From Pseudomonas chlororaphis (GTDB lineage Bacteria > Pseudomonadota > Gammaproteobacteria > Pseudomonadales > Pseudomonadaceae): 64,000 nt of DNA. The stretch covers positions 434,001 through 498,000 of the forward strand of contig NZ_MSCT01000019.1 of assembly GCF_001921865.1 (NCBI RefSeq), given 5' to 3'. Shown piece by piece: positions 31,192 through 40,643 of the stretch. The translations under genes and the position numbers were made by a program. Below the pieces are notes generated by a model. The model was not told the DNA's origin. It ran no database searches and worked only from the letters and a program-made list of their open reading frames with translations. Positions within the stretch are counted from its first letter, which is position 1; every line of letters begins with the position of its first letter.

Positions 31192-32880
31192 TTACTTCTT
31201 CACGCCCAGCTTCTTCAGCTCTTCGTCGCGCAACTCGCGACGCAGGATCTTGCCGACGTTGGTGGTCGGCAGCGCATCGCGGAACTCGACGGCCTTGGGC
31301 ACCTTGTAGCCGGTGACATTGGCGCGCATATGCTCCATCACCTGCTCCTTGGTCAGGGTCACCCCTGGCTTGGCGACGATGAAGATCTTGATCGACTCGC
31401 CCGACTTCTCGTCCGGCACGCCGATGGCCGCGCACTGCAATACGCCCGGCAGGGCCGCCAGCACGTCTTCCAGCTCGTTCGGGTACACGTTGAAACCGGA
31501 GACCAGGATCATGTCCTTCTTGCGGTCGACGATACGGATGTAGCCGTTGGGCTGGATCAGCGCGATATCGCCGGTCTTCAACCAGCCGTCGCTCATCACT
31601 TCGTCGGTGGCGTCCTGGCGCTGCCAGTAGCCCTTCATGACCTGAGGACCCTTGACGCACAGCTCGCCGATCTCGCCCAGCGGCAGCTCGACGCCCGCAT
31701 CGTCGACGATCCGGCACAGGGTCGACGGCACCGGAATGCCGATAGTGCCGATCTGGATGTTCTGGATCGGGTTGACGGTGGCCACCGGGCTGGTTTCGGT
31801 CATGCCGTAACCTTCGCAGATCGGGCAACCGGTCACCTCTTTCCAGCGTTCGGCGGCCGCCAGTTGCAGCGCCATGCCGCCGGACAAGGTGACTTTCAGC
31901 GCCGAGAAATCCAGCTTGCGGAACGCTTCGTTGTTGCACAGGGCGACGAACAGGGTGTTGAGGCCGACGAAACCGCTGAACTTCCACTTCGACAGTTCCT
32001 TGACCATCGCCGGCAGGTCGCGCGGGTTGCTGATCAGGATGTTGTGGTTGCCGATCAGCATCATCGCCATGCAATGAAAGGTGAAGGCATAGATGTGGTA
32101 CAGCGGCAGCGGCGTGATCAGGATCTCGCAACCTTCATTGAGGTTGGAGCCCATCAGCGCCTTGCACTGCAGCATGTTCGAGACCAGGTTGCGATGGGTC
32201 AGCATCGCGCCCTTGGCCACGCCGGTGGTGCCGCCGGTGTATTGCAGCACGGCCACGTCGCTGCCGGCCGGGCTCGCGTCCTTGACCGGCTGGCCGTGGC
32301 CCTTGCTCAGTACGTCGTTGAACTTGACGGCCTTGGGCAGGTGATAGGCCGGCACCATCTTCTTCACGTACTTGATGACGCTGTTGATCAGCAGGCGCTT
32401 GAGCGGCGGCAGCAGGTCCGCCACTTCGGTGACGATCACGTGCTTGACGCCGGTCTTGGGCACCACGGCTTCGGCCAGGTGCGCCATGTTGGCCAGGCAG
32501 ACCAGCGCCTTGGCGCCGGAGTCGTTGAATTGGTGTTCCATCTCCCGCGCGGTGTACAGCGGGTTGGTGTTGACCACGATCAGCCCGGCGCGGATGGCGC
32601 CGAATACCGCGACCGGGTATTGCAGGACGTTGGGCAGTTGCACGGCGATTCGATCGCCGGGCTGCAAATCGGTATGCTGTTGCAGATACGCGGCGAAAGC
32701 ACCGGACAATTCGTACAGCTCACCGTAGGTGAGTGTCTTGCCGAGGTTGCTAAAGGCCGGTTTGTTGGCAAAGCGTTGGCAGGACTGCTTCAACACCGCC
32801 TGAATGTTCGGATACTCGTCTGGATTGATGTCGGCAGCAATCCCAGCTGGGTACTTATCCTTCCAAAAGTCTTCGATCAT
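31192..32880 (-). CDS. fadD1: Long-chain-fatty-acid-CoA ligase
   Basis: This 562-residue AMP-forming ligase activates fatty acids to acyl-CoA at the inner membrane. The P-loop-like motif is YTGGTTGVAKGAMLTH. The FACS signature is SDGWLKTGDIALIQPNGYI, followed by DRKKDMILVSGFNVYPNELE, and the C-terminal catalytic lysine segment is TNVGKILRRELRD. It is a paralogue of the gene at 33255, and position (downstream copy) matches fadD1 of P. aeruginosa. FadD1 there prefers long chains. Confidence 0.92.
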   Translation of the reverse strand: MIEDFWKDKYPAGIAADINPDEYPNIQAVLKQSCQRFANKPAFSNLGKTLTYGELYELSGAFAAYLQQHTDLQPGDRIAVQLPNVLQYPVAVFGAIRAGLIVVNTNPLYTAREMEHQFNDSGAKALVCLANMAHLAEAVVPKTGVKHVIVTEVADLLPPLKRLLINSVIKYVKKMVPAYHLPKAVKFNDVLSKGHGQPVKDASPAGSDVAVLQYTGGTTGVAKGAMLTHRNLVSNMLQCKALMGSNLNEGCEILITPLPLYHIYAFTFHCMAMMLIGNHNILISNPRDLPAMVKELSKWKFSGFVGLNTLFVALCNNEAFRKLDFSALKVTLSGGMALQLAAAERWKEVTGCPICEGYGMTETSPVATVNPIQNIQIGTIGIPVPSTLCRIVDDAGVELPLGEIGELCVKGPQVMKGYWQRQDATDEVMSDGWLKTGDIALIQPNGYIRIVDRKKDMILVSGFNVYPNELEDVLAALPGVLQCAAIGVPDEKSGESIKIFIVAKPGVTLTKEQVMEHMRANVTGYKVPKAVEFRDALPTTNVGKILRRELRDEELKKLGVKK

Positions 32881-33254
32881 GGAAGCCCACTCCTCAGCAA
32901 CGCGAATTCGTCAGCGCATTTGATGCGATTATTATTGGTGTGTGTTTTTGTGGTGAGTCTGGCTGTTTAGATCGGCCGAGAAGTCACAAAGCGCGCCGAG
33001 AGTAGCAGCTTTGCAAAAGGCCGCCTAGGGCCAAAATCGGCCCAAACAGTCACTTCCGTGACTCAAGAATATTCAATGGTCATTTTTAGAGCAAAAATTC
33101 TATAACCTGGAATTACGCTCTGGAATAGGCCTTTCAAACCTTCCAAACGCATCGCGAGCAAGCTCGCTCCTACAGGGATGGTGCATTACCTGTAGGAGCG
33201 AGCTTGCTCGCGATAACCGCGCCACGGCGCGTCGTTGTTACAAACAGTGATACA
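32881..33254. other. Intergenic region between fadD2 and fadD1
   Basis: This 374-bp gap between the two ligase genes has no ORF of note. Its fadD1-proximal part (32881-33110) is AT-rich and probably holds the fadD1 promoter and leader. I see no clear regulator palindrome such as a FadR- or PsrA-type site. The fadD2-proximal part holds a REP pair at 33151-33214. Confidence 0.7.
33151..33214. repeat. REP pair between fadD1 and fadD2
   Basis: ATCGCGAGCAAGCTCGCTCC and TGTAGGAGCGAGCTTGCTCG face each other about 15 bp apart. Confidence 0.92.
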
Positions 33255-34943
33255 TCAGGCGATGTCGCGCAGCTCCCGACGCAGGATCTTGCCTACCGGT
33301 GTCATCGGCAACGACTCACGCAACACGATGTGTTTCGGCACCTTGTAGCCGGTAAAGTTTTCCTTGCAGTAGGCCTTCAGCTCTTCAAGGCTGACCCCCG
33401 ACTCGCGAGCCACCACGAACAACTTCACCGCCTCCCCGGAACGCTCGTCCGGCACGCCGATCACCGCGCAGTTGGCGACCTTCGGATGAGCCATCACCAC
33501 GTCCTCGATCTCGTTGGGGTACACGTTGAAACCCGAGACGATGATCATGTCTTTCTTGCGGTCGACGATCCGCACGAAACCGTCCGGGTCGATCACCGCG
33601 ATATCGCCGGACTTGAACCAGCCCTCGGAGTCCAGCACCTCGTCGGTGGCCTCAGGCTTCTGCCAGTAGCCCTTCATGATCTGCGGGCCCTTGATGCACA
33701 GCTCGCCGCGCTCGCCCAACGGTTGCTCGACGCCCGCGTCATCGATGACCTTGAGGGTGGTGCCCGGCACCGGCAGCCCGACCGAGCCCAGCCGCGACTG
33801 ATCGCCGTAGGGGTTGGTACAGGCCACGGGCGAGGTTTCGGTCAGGCCGTAGCCTTCAGTAATGCGGCAACCGGTCAGTTGCGTCCAGCGCTCGGCGGTG
33901 GCCTTGACCAGCGCCGTGCCCCCCGAGTTGGTGAGCTTGAGGTTGGAGAAATCCAGGGTCTTGAACTCGGCATGGTCCATCAGCGCGACGAACAGCGTGT
34001 TCAGCCCCAGCAGCGCCGAGAAGCGCCACTTCTTCAACTCCTTGATGAAACCGCCGATGTCCCGCGGGTTGGTGATCAGCACGTTGTGGTTGCCGGTGAC
34101 CATCATGCACATGCAGTTCGCGGTGAAGGCATAGATGTGGTACAGCGGCAGCGGCGCGATCATCACTTCCTGGCCTTCGCGCAGCAGCGGATGGCCGTCC
34201 GGGCCCAACTGGCCGAGGCAGGCGCGGGCCTGCTGCATGTTGGCCACCAGATTACCGTGGGTCAGCATCGCGCCCTTGGCCAGCCCCGTGGTGCCGCCGG
34301 TGTATTGCAGCACGGCGATATCGCCCAGGCTGGCGTTCAGCGGCTTGATCGGCTGGCCGCGGCCCAGGCGCAGCACGCTCTTGAAGGAAATGGCCTGGGG
34401 CAGGCGATAGGCCGGCACCATCTTCTTGACCTTGTCGACCAGGGTGTTGACCAACCAACCCTTGGCGGACGGCATCAGGTCGCCCATCTTCGCCTCGATC
34501 AGGTACTGGATCCCGGTGTCGGGCAGCACTTCCTCGACCTTCTGCCCGAACAGGTTCATGTACACCAGGGCCCGCGCGCCGGAGTCCTTGAACTGGTGGC
34601 GCATTTCCCGGACGGTGTACAGCGGGTTGGTATTGACCACGATCAGCCCGGCGCGCAGGGCGCCGAATACGGCAATCGGGTAATGCAGGACGTTGGGCAT
34701 CTGCACGGCAATGCGGTCGCCCGGCACCAGGTCGGTGCTGCTTTGCAGATAACCGGCGAAGGCGGCGCTGTAGCGCTCAAGTTCGGCATAGGTCATGGTC
34801 ACGCCCATGTTGCTGAACGCCGGGCGGTCGGCGAATTTCTTGCAGGAACGCTCGAACACCTCGATCACCGATTTATAGGCGCTCAGGTCGATATCGACGG
34901 GCACTCCGGCCGGGCGTTTGTCATTCCAGAAATCAGGCTGCAT
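33255..34943 (-). CDS. fadD2: Long-chain-fatty-acid-CoA ligase
   Basis: This 562-residue paralogue of the neighbour at 31192 has the same length. Motifs: YTGGTTGLAKGAMLTH, the FACS signature EGWFKSGDIAVIDPDGF, then DRKKDMIIVSGFNVYPNEIE and PVGKILRRELRDIA at the end. It is the copy next to the divergent lysophospholipase gene, as fadD2 is in P. aeruginosa (inference from synteny). In that species the two enzymes differ in chain-length preference. The tandem copies presumably come from an old duplication. Confidence 0.92.
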   Translation of the reverse strand: MQPDFWNDKRPAGVPVDIDLSAYKSVIEVFERSCKKFADRPAFSNMGVTMTYAELERYSAAFAGYLQSSTDLVPGDRIAVQMPNVLHYPIAVFGALRAGLIVVNTNPLYTVREMRHQFKDSGARALVYMNLFGQKVEEVLPDTGIQYLIEAKMGDLMPSAKGWLVNTLVDKVKKMVPAYRLPQAISFKSVLRLGRGQPIKPLNASLGDIAVLQYTGGTTGLAKGAMLTHGNLVANMQQARACLGQLGPDGHPLLREGQEVMIAPLPLYHIYAFTANCMCMMVTGNHNVLITNPRDIGGFIKELKKWRFSALLGLNTLFVALMDHAEFKTLDFSNLKLTNSGGTALVKATAERWTQLTGCRITEGYGLTETSPVACTNPYGDQSRLGSVGLPVPGTTLKVIDDAGVEQPLGERGELCIKGPQIMKGYWQKPEATDEVLDSEGWFKSGDIAVIDPDGFVRIVDRKKDMIIVSGFNVYPNEIEDVVMAHPKVANCAVIGVPDERSGEAVKLFVVARESGVSLEELKAYCKENFTGYKVPKHIVLRESLPMTPVGKILRRELRDIA

Positions 34944-35153
34944 TGTTCTTGTCCTCTTTACCTGAGCTGTCCGGGCCGCTTCTATGACGTTGCGAAAGCG
35001 GGGCTTTGCGGACGTTAGCAGCTATGGCGAATTGGGCAAATACGGGCGAGCGCGTCATTGATAGTGTGAATCTTGCCGCCATGGCGCGCACGGATCGGAC
35101 GGGGCCGCGGTGATGAGCTATACAATGCAACGACCCCGTGCAAAGGAATCGCC

Positions 35154-36098
35154 ATGATCCACCATTCTTTCTGGCTGACCGCGAGCGACCACAGCCAGCT
35201 CTACGTCAACCGGTGGCTCCCGGATACCACGCTCAAGGCGGTGGTCCTGCTGGCCCATGGCATGGCCGAGCACAGCGGCCGCTACGCCAGGCTGGCGACG
35301 GCGCTATGCGAAGACGGCTACGGCGTCTACGCGCTGGACCAGCGCGGTCACGGCAAGACCGCCGAGCGCGGCGTGCTCGGGCATTTCGCCGACGACGACG
35401 GCTGGTGCAAGGTGGTCGGCGACCTGGCCAGCCTCAACCAGCACATCGGCCAGCAGCACCCGGCAACGCCGATCGTGCTGCTGGGCCACAGCATGGGCAG
35501 CTACATCGCCCAGGCCTACCTGCTGCACCACAGCGCCAGCCTCGACGGGGCGATTCTCAGCGGCTCGAATTTCCAGCCGGTGGCGCTGTACCGCGCCGCT
35601 CGCCAGATCGCCCGTTTCGAACGCTGGCGCCAGGGCGCCCGGGGGCGCAGCGCGTTGATCGAATGGCTGTCCTTCGGCTCGTTCAACAAAGCCTTCAAGC
35701 CCACCCGCACGGCATTCGACTGGCTCAGCCGCGACCCCGAGGAAGTCGACAAGTACGTTCGCGACCCGCTCTGCGGCTTTCGCTGCAGCAACCAGCTGTG
35801 GATCGACCTGCTGGGCGGCCTGCAGCAAATCAGCAAAACCGCCAACCTGGCGCAGATCGATCCGGGCCTGCCGTTGCTGGTGATGGGCGGAGAATGTGAT
35901 CCGGTGAGCCAGGGCGTGCGTCTCAAGGATCTGGCCGGCGCTCTGCGCGAGGCCGGCAGCCGCTGCCTGCAACTGACGATCTACCCGCAGGCGCGGCACG
36001 AATTGTTCAACGAAAGCAACCGCGACCAGGTGACGGCCGATGTACTGGCCTGGCTCGACCAGGCCTTGCAGCATCGCCGGCCGCCGAAAACCGAATGA
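35154..36098 (+). CDS. Alpha/beta hydrolase, lysophospholipase-like
   Basis: This 314-residue alpha/beta hydrolase is of the monoacylglycerol lipase/lysophospholipase (Hydrolase_4) type. The nucleophile elbow is LLGHSMGSYIAQA (Ser in GHSMG). The oxyanion region is VVLLAHGMAEHSGRY, and the acid and histidine lie in GGECDPVSQGVRLKDLA and YPQARHELFNES. It should release fatty acids from monoacyl lipids, supplying the neighbouring FadD enzymes. It is divergent from fadD2 and followed by a MaoC gene 50 bp away. The start at 35154 follows AAAGGAATCGCC. Confidence 0.9.
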   Translation: MIHHSFWLTASDHSQLYVNRWLPDTTLKAVVLLAHGMAEHSGRYARLATALCEDGYGVYALDQRGHGKTAERGVLGHFADDDGWCKVVGDLASLNQHIGQQHPATPIVLLGHSMGSYIAQAYLLHHSASLDGAILSGSNFQPVALYRAARQIARFERWRQGARGRSALIEWLSFGSFNKAFKPTRTAFDWLSRDPEEVDKYVRDPLCGFRCSNQLWIDLLGGLQQISKTANLAQIDPGLPLLVMGGECDPVSQGVRLKDLAGALREAGSRCLQLTIYPQARHELFNESNRDQVTADVLAWLDQALQHRRPPKTE

Positions 36099-36148
36099 CC
36101 CTGCTCCCGCAGTATGTGCATCCACTTTCAGCTCAGGACTCAAGCGAC

Positions 36149-36619
36149 ATGACCCAGGTTACCAACACCCCGTACGAAGCCCTCGAAGTCGGTCAGACCG
36201 CCAGCTACAGCAAGCACGTGGAAGAGCGCGACATCCAGCTGTTCGCCGCCATGTCCGGCGACCACAACCCGGTGCACCTGGACGCCGAGTTCGCCGCCGC
36301 CAGCATGTTCAAGGAGCGCATCGCCCACGGCATGTTCAGCGGCGCGCTGATCAGCGCCGCGGTGGCCTGCGAACTGCCTGGCCCGGGCACCATCTACATC
36401 GGCCAGCAGATGAGCTTCCAGAAGCCGGTGAAGATCGGCGACACCCTGACCGTGCGCCTGGAAATCCTCGAGAAACTGCCGAAGTTCCGCGTGCGTATCG
36501 CCACCCGCGTGTTCAACCAGCGCGACGAACTGGTGGTGGACGGCGAAGCGGAAATCCTCGCCCCGCGCAAACAACAGACCGTGACCCTGCCGACCTTGCC
36601 GGCCATCAGCATCGGCTGA
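36149..36619 (+). CDS. MaoC-like (R)-specific enoyl-CoA hydratase
   Basis: This 156-residue hotdog-fold protein has the hydratase 2 motif at DIQLFAAMSGDHNPVHLDAEFA (Asp and His of the D-x-N-P-x-H pattern), the SMFKERIAHGMFSGALISA helix, and GPGTIYIGQQMSFQKPVKIGD. These interconvert enoyl-CoA and (R)-3-hydroxyacyl-CoA, a link between beta-oxidation and polyester or lipid synthesis. The start at 36149 (MTQVTNTP) is preferred to an ATG 54 bp upstream. It is probably co-transcribed with the hydrolase. Confidence 0.9.
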   Translation: MTQVTNTPYEALEVGQTASYSKHVEERDIQLFAAMSGDHNPVHLDAEFAAASMFKERIAHGMFSGALISAAVACELPGPGTIYIGQQMSFQKPVKIGDTLTVRLEILEKLPKFRVRIATRVFNQRDELVVDGEAEILAPRKQQTVTLPTLPAISIG

Positions 36620-36635
36620 GGTTCTCTGTAATCCT

Positions 36636-36751
36636 GTAGCCGCTGCCGAGCTCTAGCGAGGCTGCGATAGGACCGCAGGTCCTCCTGCGGCCTCAAGACC
36701 CTGCGCCCCCTTCGGGGTCGATCGCAGCCTCGCAAGCTCGGCAGCGGCTAC
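36636..36751. repeat. Long palindromic repeat, GTAGCCGCTGCCG family
   Basis: It opens GTAGCCGCTGCCGAGCTC and ends GAGCTTGCGAGG-type complement, then GCAGCGGCTAC. Nested arms include GCTGCGATAGGACCGCAG and CGATCGCAGCC. It shares its ends with 4820-4918. Confidence 0.85.
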
Positions 36752-36759
36752 AGACGCCA

Positions 36760-37623
36760 TCACTGGCTCCCCTCCTCCACCTGCACGCTCGCCGTCATCC
36801 CGGCGCTCAGGTTGACCCCTTCAGGCACCTTGTCGAGCTGGATCCGCACCGGAATCCGCTGCGCCAGGCGCACCCAGTTGAACGTCGGCTCGACCTCGGC
36901 CAGCAATTGCCCGTCCGGCGTGGCGTTGCGATCGGTGATGCCGCGGCTGATGCTTTGCACATGCCCCTGCAAGGCTTCGCCGGCGCTCATCAGCCAGACC
37001 TTGACCGGGTCGCCGACCTTGATCCGCGGCAGTTTGGTTTCTTCGAAATAGGCCTGCACGTAGAAGGTCGAATCGTCGATCAGCGCCATCACCGATTGCC
37101 CGGCATTCACGTAGTTGCCCTCGGCCAGGCGCAAGTTGGTGATGTGCCCGCTGCGCGGCGCAAGGACCTGGCTGCGCGCCAGGTTGAGTTCGGCGACCTT
37201 GGCGTCGGCCTGGGCCTGGCGCAGCTCGCCGCGGGCGACCCCGGCGTTGATCTGGGCATTCTCCCGCAGCTCGGCGCTGATCGCCTGCGGGCCGAGGCTG
37301 GCCCGGCGGCTGGCTTCGCGCTCCTTCAAGTTGAGTTGCTGCTGGCGGGTCTGCACCACCGCCTGGGCCTTTTCCAGGGCTGCCTCGAAACGGTCGCGGT
37401 CGATGCTCAGCAGCAGATCGCCGGCCTTCACCGCCTGGTTGTCCTGGGCCTTGAGCTCGCGCACCCAGCCCGACACATCGGGGGCGACTATCACCACGTC
37501 GGCGCGAATCCGCGCATCCCGGGTCCAGGGCGTGAGCATGTAGTACTGCCACAGATGAAAACCGGCGAACAATGCCGCAGCCACCAGGCACAGGGTAAAA
37601 GCGATACGTACGAAGGCACGCAT
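36760..37623 (-). CDS. HlyD-family efflux periplasmic adaptor (AaeA-like)
   Basis: This 287-residue membrane-fusion protein has one N-terminal membrane helix (FVRIAFTLCLVAAALFAGFH). The lipoyl-type domain follows (APDVSGWVRELKAQDNQAVK, AGDLLLSIDRDRF), then a coiled-coil hairpin around VVQTRQQQLNLKEREASRRA and a beta-barrel end (GNYVNAGQSVMALIDDSTFY). It should connect the FUSC pump to an outer-membrane channel. With the DUF1656 and FUSC genes it forms the AaeXAB-type efflux operon for aromatic carboxylic acids or similar. Confidence 0.92.
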   Translation of the reverse strand: MRAFVRIAFTLCLVAAALFAGFHLWQYYMLTPWTRDARIRADVVIVAPDVSGWVRELKAQDNQAVKAGDLLLSIDRDRFEAALEKAQAVVQTRQQQLNLKEREASRRASLGPQAISAELRENAQINAGVARGELRQAQADAKVAELNLARSQVLAPRSGHITNLRLAEGNYVNAGQSVMALIDDSTFYVQAYFEETKLPRIKVGDPVKVWLMSAGEALQGHVQSISRGITDRNATPDGQLLAEVEPTFNWVRLAQRIPVRIQLDKVPEGVNLSAGMTASVQVEEGSQ

Positions 37624-37633
37624 GAACGACTCC

Positions 37634-37840
37634 TTATAAAGGTCCGAGTACGACAGTGACCAACGTCAGCACGCAGACGTACAAGGCCACATCGAACAGT
37701 GCTTCGTGCCAGATCCAGCGTCCCAGCGGCGTTGCCCGCAACAGCATGCGCAACGCCCCGGTCAACACCAGCGCCAGCACCACATAAATCAGAAACGGGC
37801 TGAGCAACACTCCGCCCAGCGACCACTCACGCAGCCCCAT
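37634..37840 (-). CDS. DUF1656 small membrane protein (AaeX-like)
   Basis: This 68-residue protein has two hydrophobic helices (LLSPFLIYVVLALVLTGALR and ALFDVALYVCVLTLVTVVLG), typical of DUF1656. It overlaps the 3' end of the FUSC gene by 14 bp and is followed 10 bp later by the adaptor gene. AaeX-type proteins accompany AaeAB pumps; their role is unknown. Confidence 0.92.
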   Translation of the reverse strand: MGLREWSLGGVLLSPFLIYVVLALVLTGALRMLLRATPLGRWIWHEALFDVALYVCVLTLVTVVLGPL

Positions 37841-39815
37841 GGTTTTCCTCCTGCTGCCGGCACCAGGCGCGCCAGCTCTTGTGCAACTGCACCACCGCGC
37901 CGCGGGCCAGTTTCAAGGCGTCGCTGGGCGGATGGTGTTCCAGACTCTGGAGAAAGGCCGTGCTGGATTCGGCCAGCGCATCGTCGCGCCCCGCGCCCGG
38001 CCCGCGCTGCAACACCTTCTCCAACTGCTCCAGATAACGCCGCTGCGCGGCATCCGCCGGTATCTGCGCCACCGCCAGGCTCAGGCGCAGGTGCATCAGC
38101 TCGTCGCCGATATCCAGGCCCAGCAGGCCGTCGTCCCAGCGGCTGCGCGCCTGCTCCGGCAATTCCGGGTAATGCCGCGCCAGTTGCAGCAGGCGGTCGG
38201 CCATGCGCCCGCCGAACCAGCTTTCCGCGCCGCGCAGGTTGCGCCGGGTCAGGCGCACCAGATCCTGCAGGGTCGCCGCCAGCAGGCGCCGTCCGTGCCA
38301 GGCCGGGTCGCGCAGGATCAGCAGGTGGAACGCCAGCACCGCGGCGCCCACGCCCAGCACCATCGCCTGGGCGCTGTTGAAGAAGTTCGCCACGTCGAAC
38401 GTCATCTGGTTCTGCGGCGAAATCAGCACCACGAAGTGCAGGCAGAACGAGGTAGCCGTGGCGCCGATCTGCGGCTTGGCCATGCCCAGCGCGCCAAAAA
38501 ACAGCGGCACGCCCATGGCCATCGCCAGCAGGGCGAAGCTGCTCCACTGCGGCAACAGGATCTGCCCGACCACGAAGGCCACCGGGACCGCGAGAAAAAT
38601 CCCGCGCAGGAAACTCATGCCGATCTGCGCACCGTTTTCCCGGCTGGCGAACAGGCCGCACACCACGCAGGTCAGCAGCATCGCCCCCGAAGCCGCCGGC
38701 CATGCCGTGGCCAACCAGAAACAGGCCACGGTGAGGAACGCCAGGGCACTGCGCGCGCCGAACAGCAGCGCCAGCGACAAGTCGCGATGGGGAGCCAGGG
38801 TCGCCGGTTGCTCGACCGACGCCTTGCCCTCCTCCACCGCCTGCAACGCCGCGGCGGCGGCCAGGGCGGTGTCCAGCAACAGGGCGAAACGGGCCAGGCA
38901 ATAGCTTTGCGCGGAGCTGAAGGCCGGGTCGTGGGACGCCTCCAGCAATTGCGGCCGCAACGCCTGCAAGGTCGGCGTGTCCTGGGCCGCCAGCGCCTGC
39001 TGGACCTGCTCCATCCAGGGCGACAGTTGTTGCGCTTCCTCCGGGTCCAACTGCTTCCACTGCCGGCGTACCGAGCGGGAAACGCGCAGCAGCATCAGCA
39101 ACTTCTGGCTCAGGCCGCTGATTGCCCGCGCCCGCTGCCGCCCCAGCGGCCCCTCGAACCAGGCATGTTCGCGCTGGGAGTCCACGGCGACGATGCGCCC
39201 GAGGATTTCCAGCAGGCCCTTGCGCGCCAGGGCATCGCCGGCCAGGGTCGCGCGCGCCGCCTGCATCCCGCTTTGCCAGGCGCTGCGGGCCTGCGCGGTC
39301 AACTGCCGCTCGACCCGCATCGGCCAGAGCAAGGCGCTGCTGGCGGTGGCGCAGATGATGCCGAGGGAAATCTCCGTACAGCGCGCCACGGCCTGGTCGA
39401 AGATCGACAACGGGTGGCTGATGGCCGGCAAGGCGATGATCGCCACGGTGTAGCCGGCCAGCACGAACGAATAGGACCAGGCGCTGCGCAACAGGGTCGA
39501 ACTGGCGGTACACAGCCCCAGCCACGCCGCCAGGGCCAGCAGGAACAGCCACGGGGTCTGAGCGAACAGCCCCATGAACAGCACCGACATGCAGGTGCCC
39601 ACCAGCGTCCCCACGAGGCGCGCCAGGCCCTTTTGCAGGACCATCCCGGACAACGGCTGGGCGACGATGATCGCCGTCATCAGCGCCCAGGCCGGCTGCT
39701 CCAACCCCCAGCGCATGGCCAGCCACAACGCCAGCCCGGCACCGAGCACGGTCTTGGTCGCGAACTGCACGGCGGCAAGATTGGGGGCGAACAGCGCCTG
39801 GAAGGTGATACGCAC
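37827..39815 (-). CDS. FUSC-family efflux pump (AaeB-like)
   Basis: This protein of about 662 residues has two membrane blocks, each of about five or six helices (LGAGLALWLAMRWGLEQPAW, ALMTAIIVAQPLSG, then a second block at HRDLSLALLFGARSALAFLT). Each block is followed by a cytosolic helical region, the FUSC/AaeB/PET layout. It should export aromatic acids with the adaptor and DUF1656 protein. The start used is GTG at 39815, which places the signal-like first helix correctly; a TTG 48 bp upstream is an alternative. The C-terminus overlaps the DUF1656 gene by 14 bp. Confidence 0.88.
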   Translation of the reverse strand: MRITFQALFAPNLAAVQFATKTVLGAGLALWLAMRWGLEQPAWALMTAIIVAQPLSGMVLQKGLARLVGTLVGTCMSVLFMGLFAQTPWLFLLALAAWLGLCTASSTLLRSAWSYSFVLAGYTVAIIALPAISHPLSIFDQAVARCTEISLGIICATASSALLWPMRVERQLTAQARSAWQSGMQAARATLAGDALARKGLLEILGRIVAVDSQREHAWFEGPLGRQRARAISGLSQKLLMLLRVSRSVRRQWKQLDPEEAQQLSPWMEQVQQALAAQDTPTLQALRPQLLEASHDPAFSSAQSYCLARFALLLDTALAAAAALQAVEEGKASVEQPATLAPHRDLSLALLFGARSALAFLTVACFWLATAWPAASGAMLLTCVVCGLFASRENGAQIGMSFLRGIFLAVPVAFVVGQILLPQWSSFALLAMAMGVPLFFGALGMAKPQIGATATSFCLHFVVLISPQNQMTFDVANFFNSAQAMVLGVGAAVLAFHLLILRDPAWHGRRLLAATLQDLVRLTRRNLRGAESWFGGRMADRLLQLARHYPELPEQARSRWDDGLLGLDIGDELMHLRLSLAVAQIPADAAQRRYLEQLEKVLQRGPGAGRDDALAESSTAFLQSLEHHPPSDALKLARGAVVQLHKSWRAWCRQQEENHGAA

Positions 39816-39921
39816 GGAAGGCAACCCTGGGAAGACAAAATAACGATAGATGCAATAGTGCAAGATTAGATCGGCAAATTATTAGCTAGCTAACTATCAT
39901 TCGTCCAGCATTAAATTGCAG

Positions 39922-39958
39922 GCACAAAAAAACGCCAGGCAAGCTGGCGTCTTTTTTT
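39922..39958. terminator. Bidirectional terminator after DUF2383 gene
   Basis: ACGCCAG-GCAAG-CTGGCGT with A and T runs on the two sides. It ends the DUF2383 gene on the minus strand. Confidence 0.92.
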
Positions 39959-39972
39959 AGCGGTCCGAGCCG

Positions 39973-40440
39973 TTACGAACGGGCACGAGCCTGGTTGCGC
40001 AGGGCTTTGACCTGATCGTGGTTGCGCTGCACGCCATGGTACTGGCGCTCCACCAGATCGCGGATGCCCACCAGGTTGTGCTTGCTGATTTTTTCCAGCG
40101 CGTCCCGGTAGGCCTTCAGCGCATGGTCTTCGCCGCGCTCGGCTTCGTTGAGCACCGCCTCTTCATCCTTGCCGGTCACCAACGACTTGAGGTCGACCCA
40201 ACGGCGGTGCAGGTCGCCGCTGACACTGGTGGAGGTTTGCGGATCGCCACCCATTGAACGCACGCTGGCCTGCAATTCGGCCGCGGCCGTGGCGCAATCG
40301 GTGGAACGCTTGACGAACAACGCCTTGAGCTCCGGCTGCTGGATGTCTTGCGCGCAGGTCTTGAACCCCTCCTGACCGTCCTTGCTGGTTTCGATCAGGT
40401 CGTTGAGGACCGAAATGGCTTCTTTGTTGATGTCAGTCAT
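39973..40440 (-). CDS. DUF2383 / PA2169-type four-helix-bundle protein
   Basis: This 155-residue protein matches the ferritin-like DUF2383 family: INKEAISVLNDLIETSKDGQ near the N-terminus, a conserved FVKRSTDCATAAAELQASVR helix, and a C-terminal part with AERGEDHALKAYRDALEKI. Such proteins are induced by stress; no catalytic role is established. It is preceded by the AT-rich region at 40441-40560 and followed by a strong terminator. Confidence 0.88.
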   Translation of the reverse strand: MTDINKEAISVLNDLIETSKDGQEGFKTCAQDIQQPELKALFVKRSTDCATAAAELQASVRSMGGDPQTSTSVSGDLHRRWVDLKSLVTGKDEEAVLNEAERGEDHALKAYRDALEKISKHNLVGIRDLVERQYHGVQRNHDQVKALRNQARARS

Positions 40441-40643
40441 TTTTCAATTCCTTCCAGGTTGAGGGAGTCGCTATAGGTGTTGCACCCCGCATGCCAGACC
40501 CGGATTGAAATTTTCATATTGATTTTCAACAAGTTAGCTTTTTGGCACGTTTCTGTATCCGCGTTATTTGCATGATCTGTCATTTGGCCTGCATGCAGAA
40601 TGCCTGTATTTTCCAGGCTGTTCGTCCCCCTGGTAGACACCCC

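Noticed and set aside
31135..35018. Long plus-strand open frames opposite fadD1 and fadD2
   Set aside because: Both are shadows of well-supported ligase genes and resemble each other only because the genes are paralogues.
37839..39869. A long plus-strand open frame opposite the FUSC pump gene
   Set aside because: It mirrors a clear membrane-protein gene and is Gln/Arg/His-rich without motifs.
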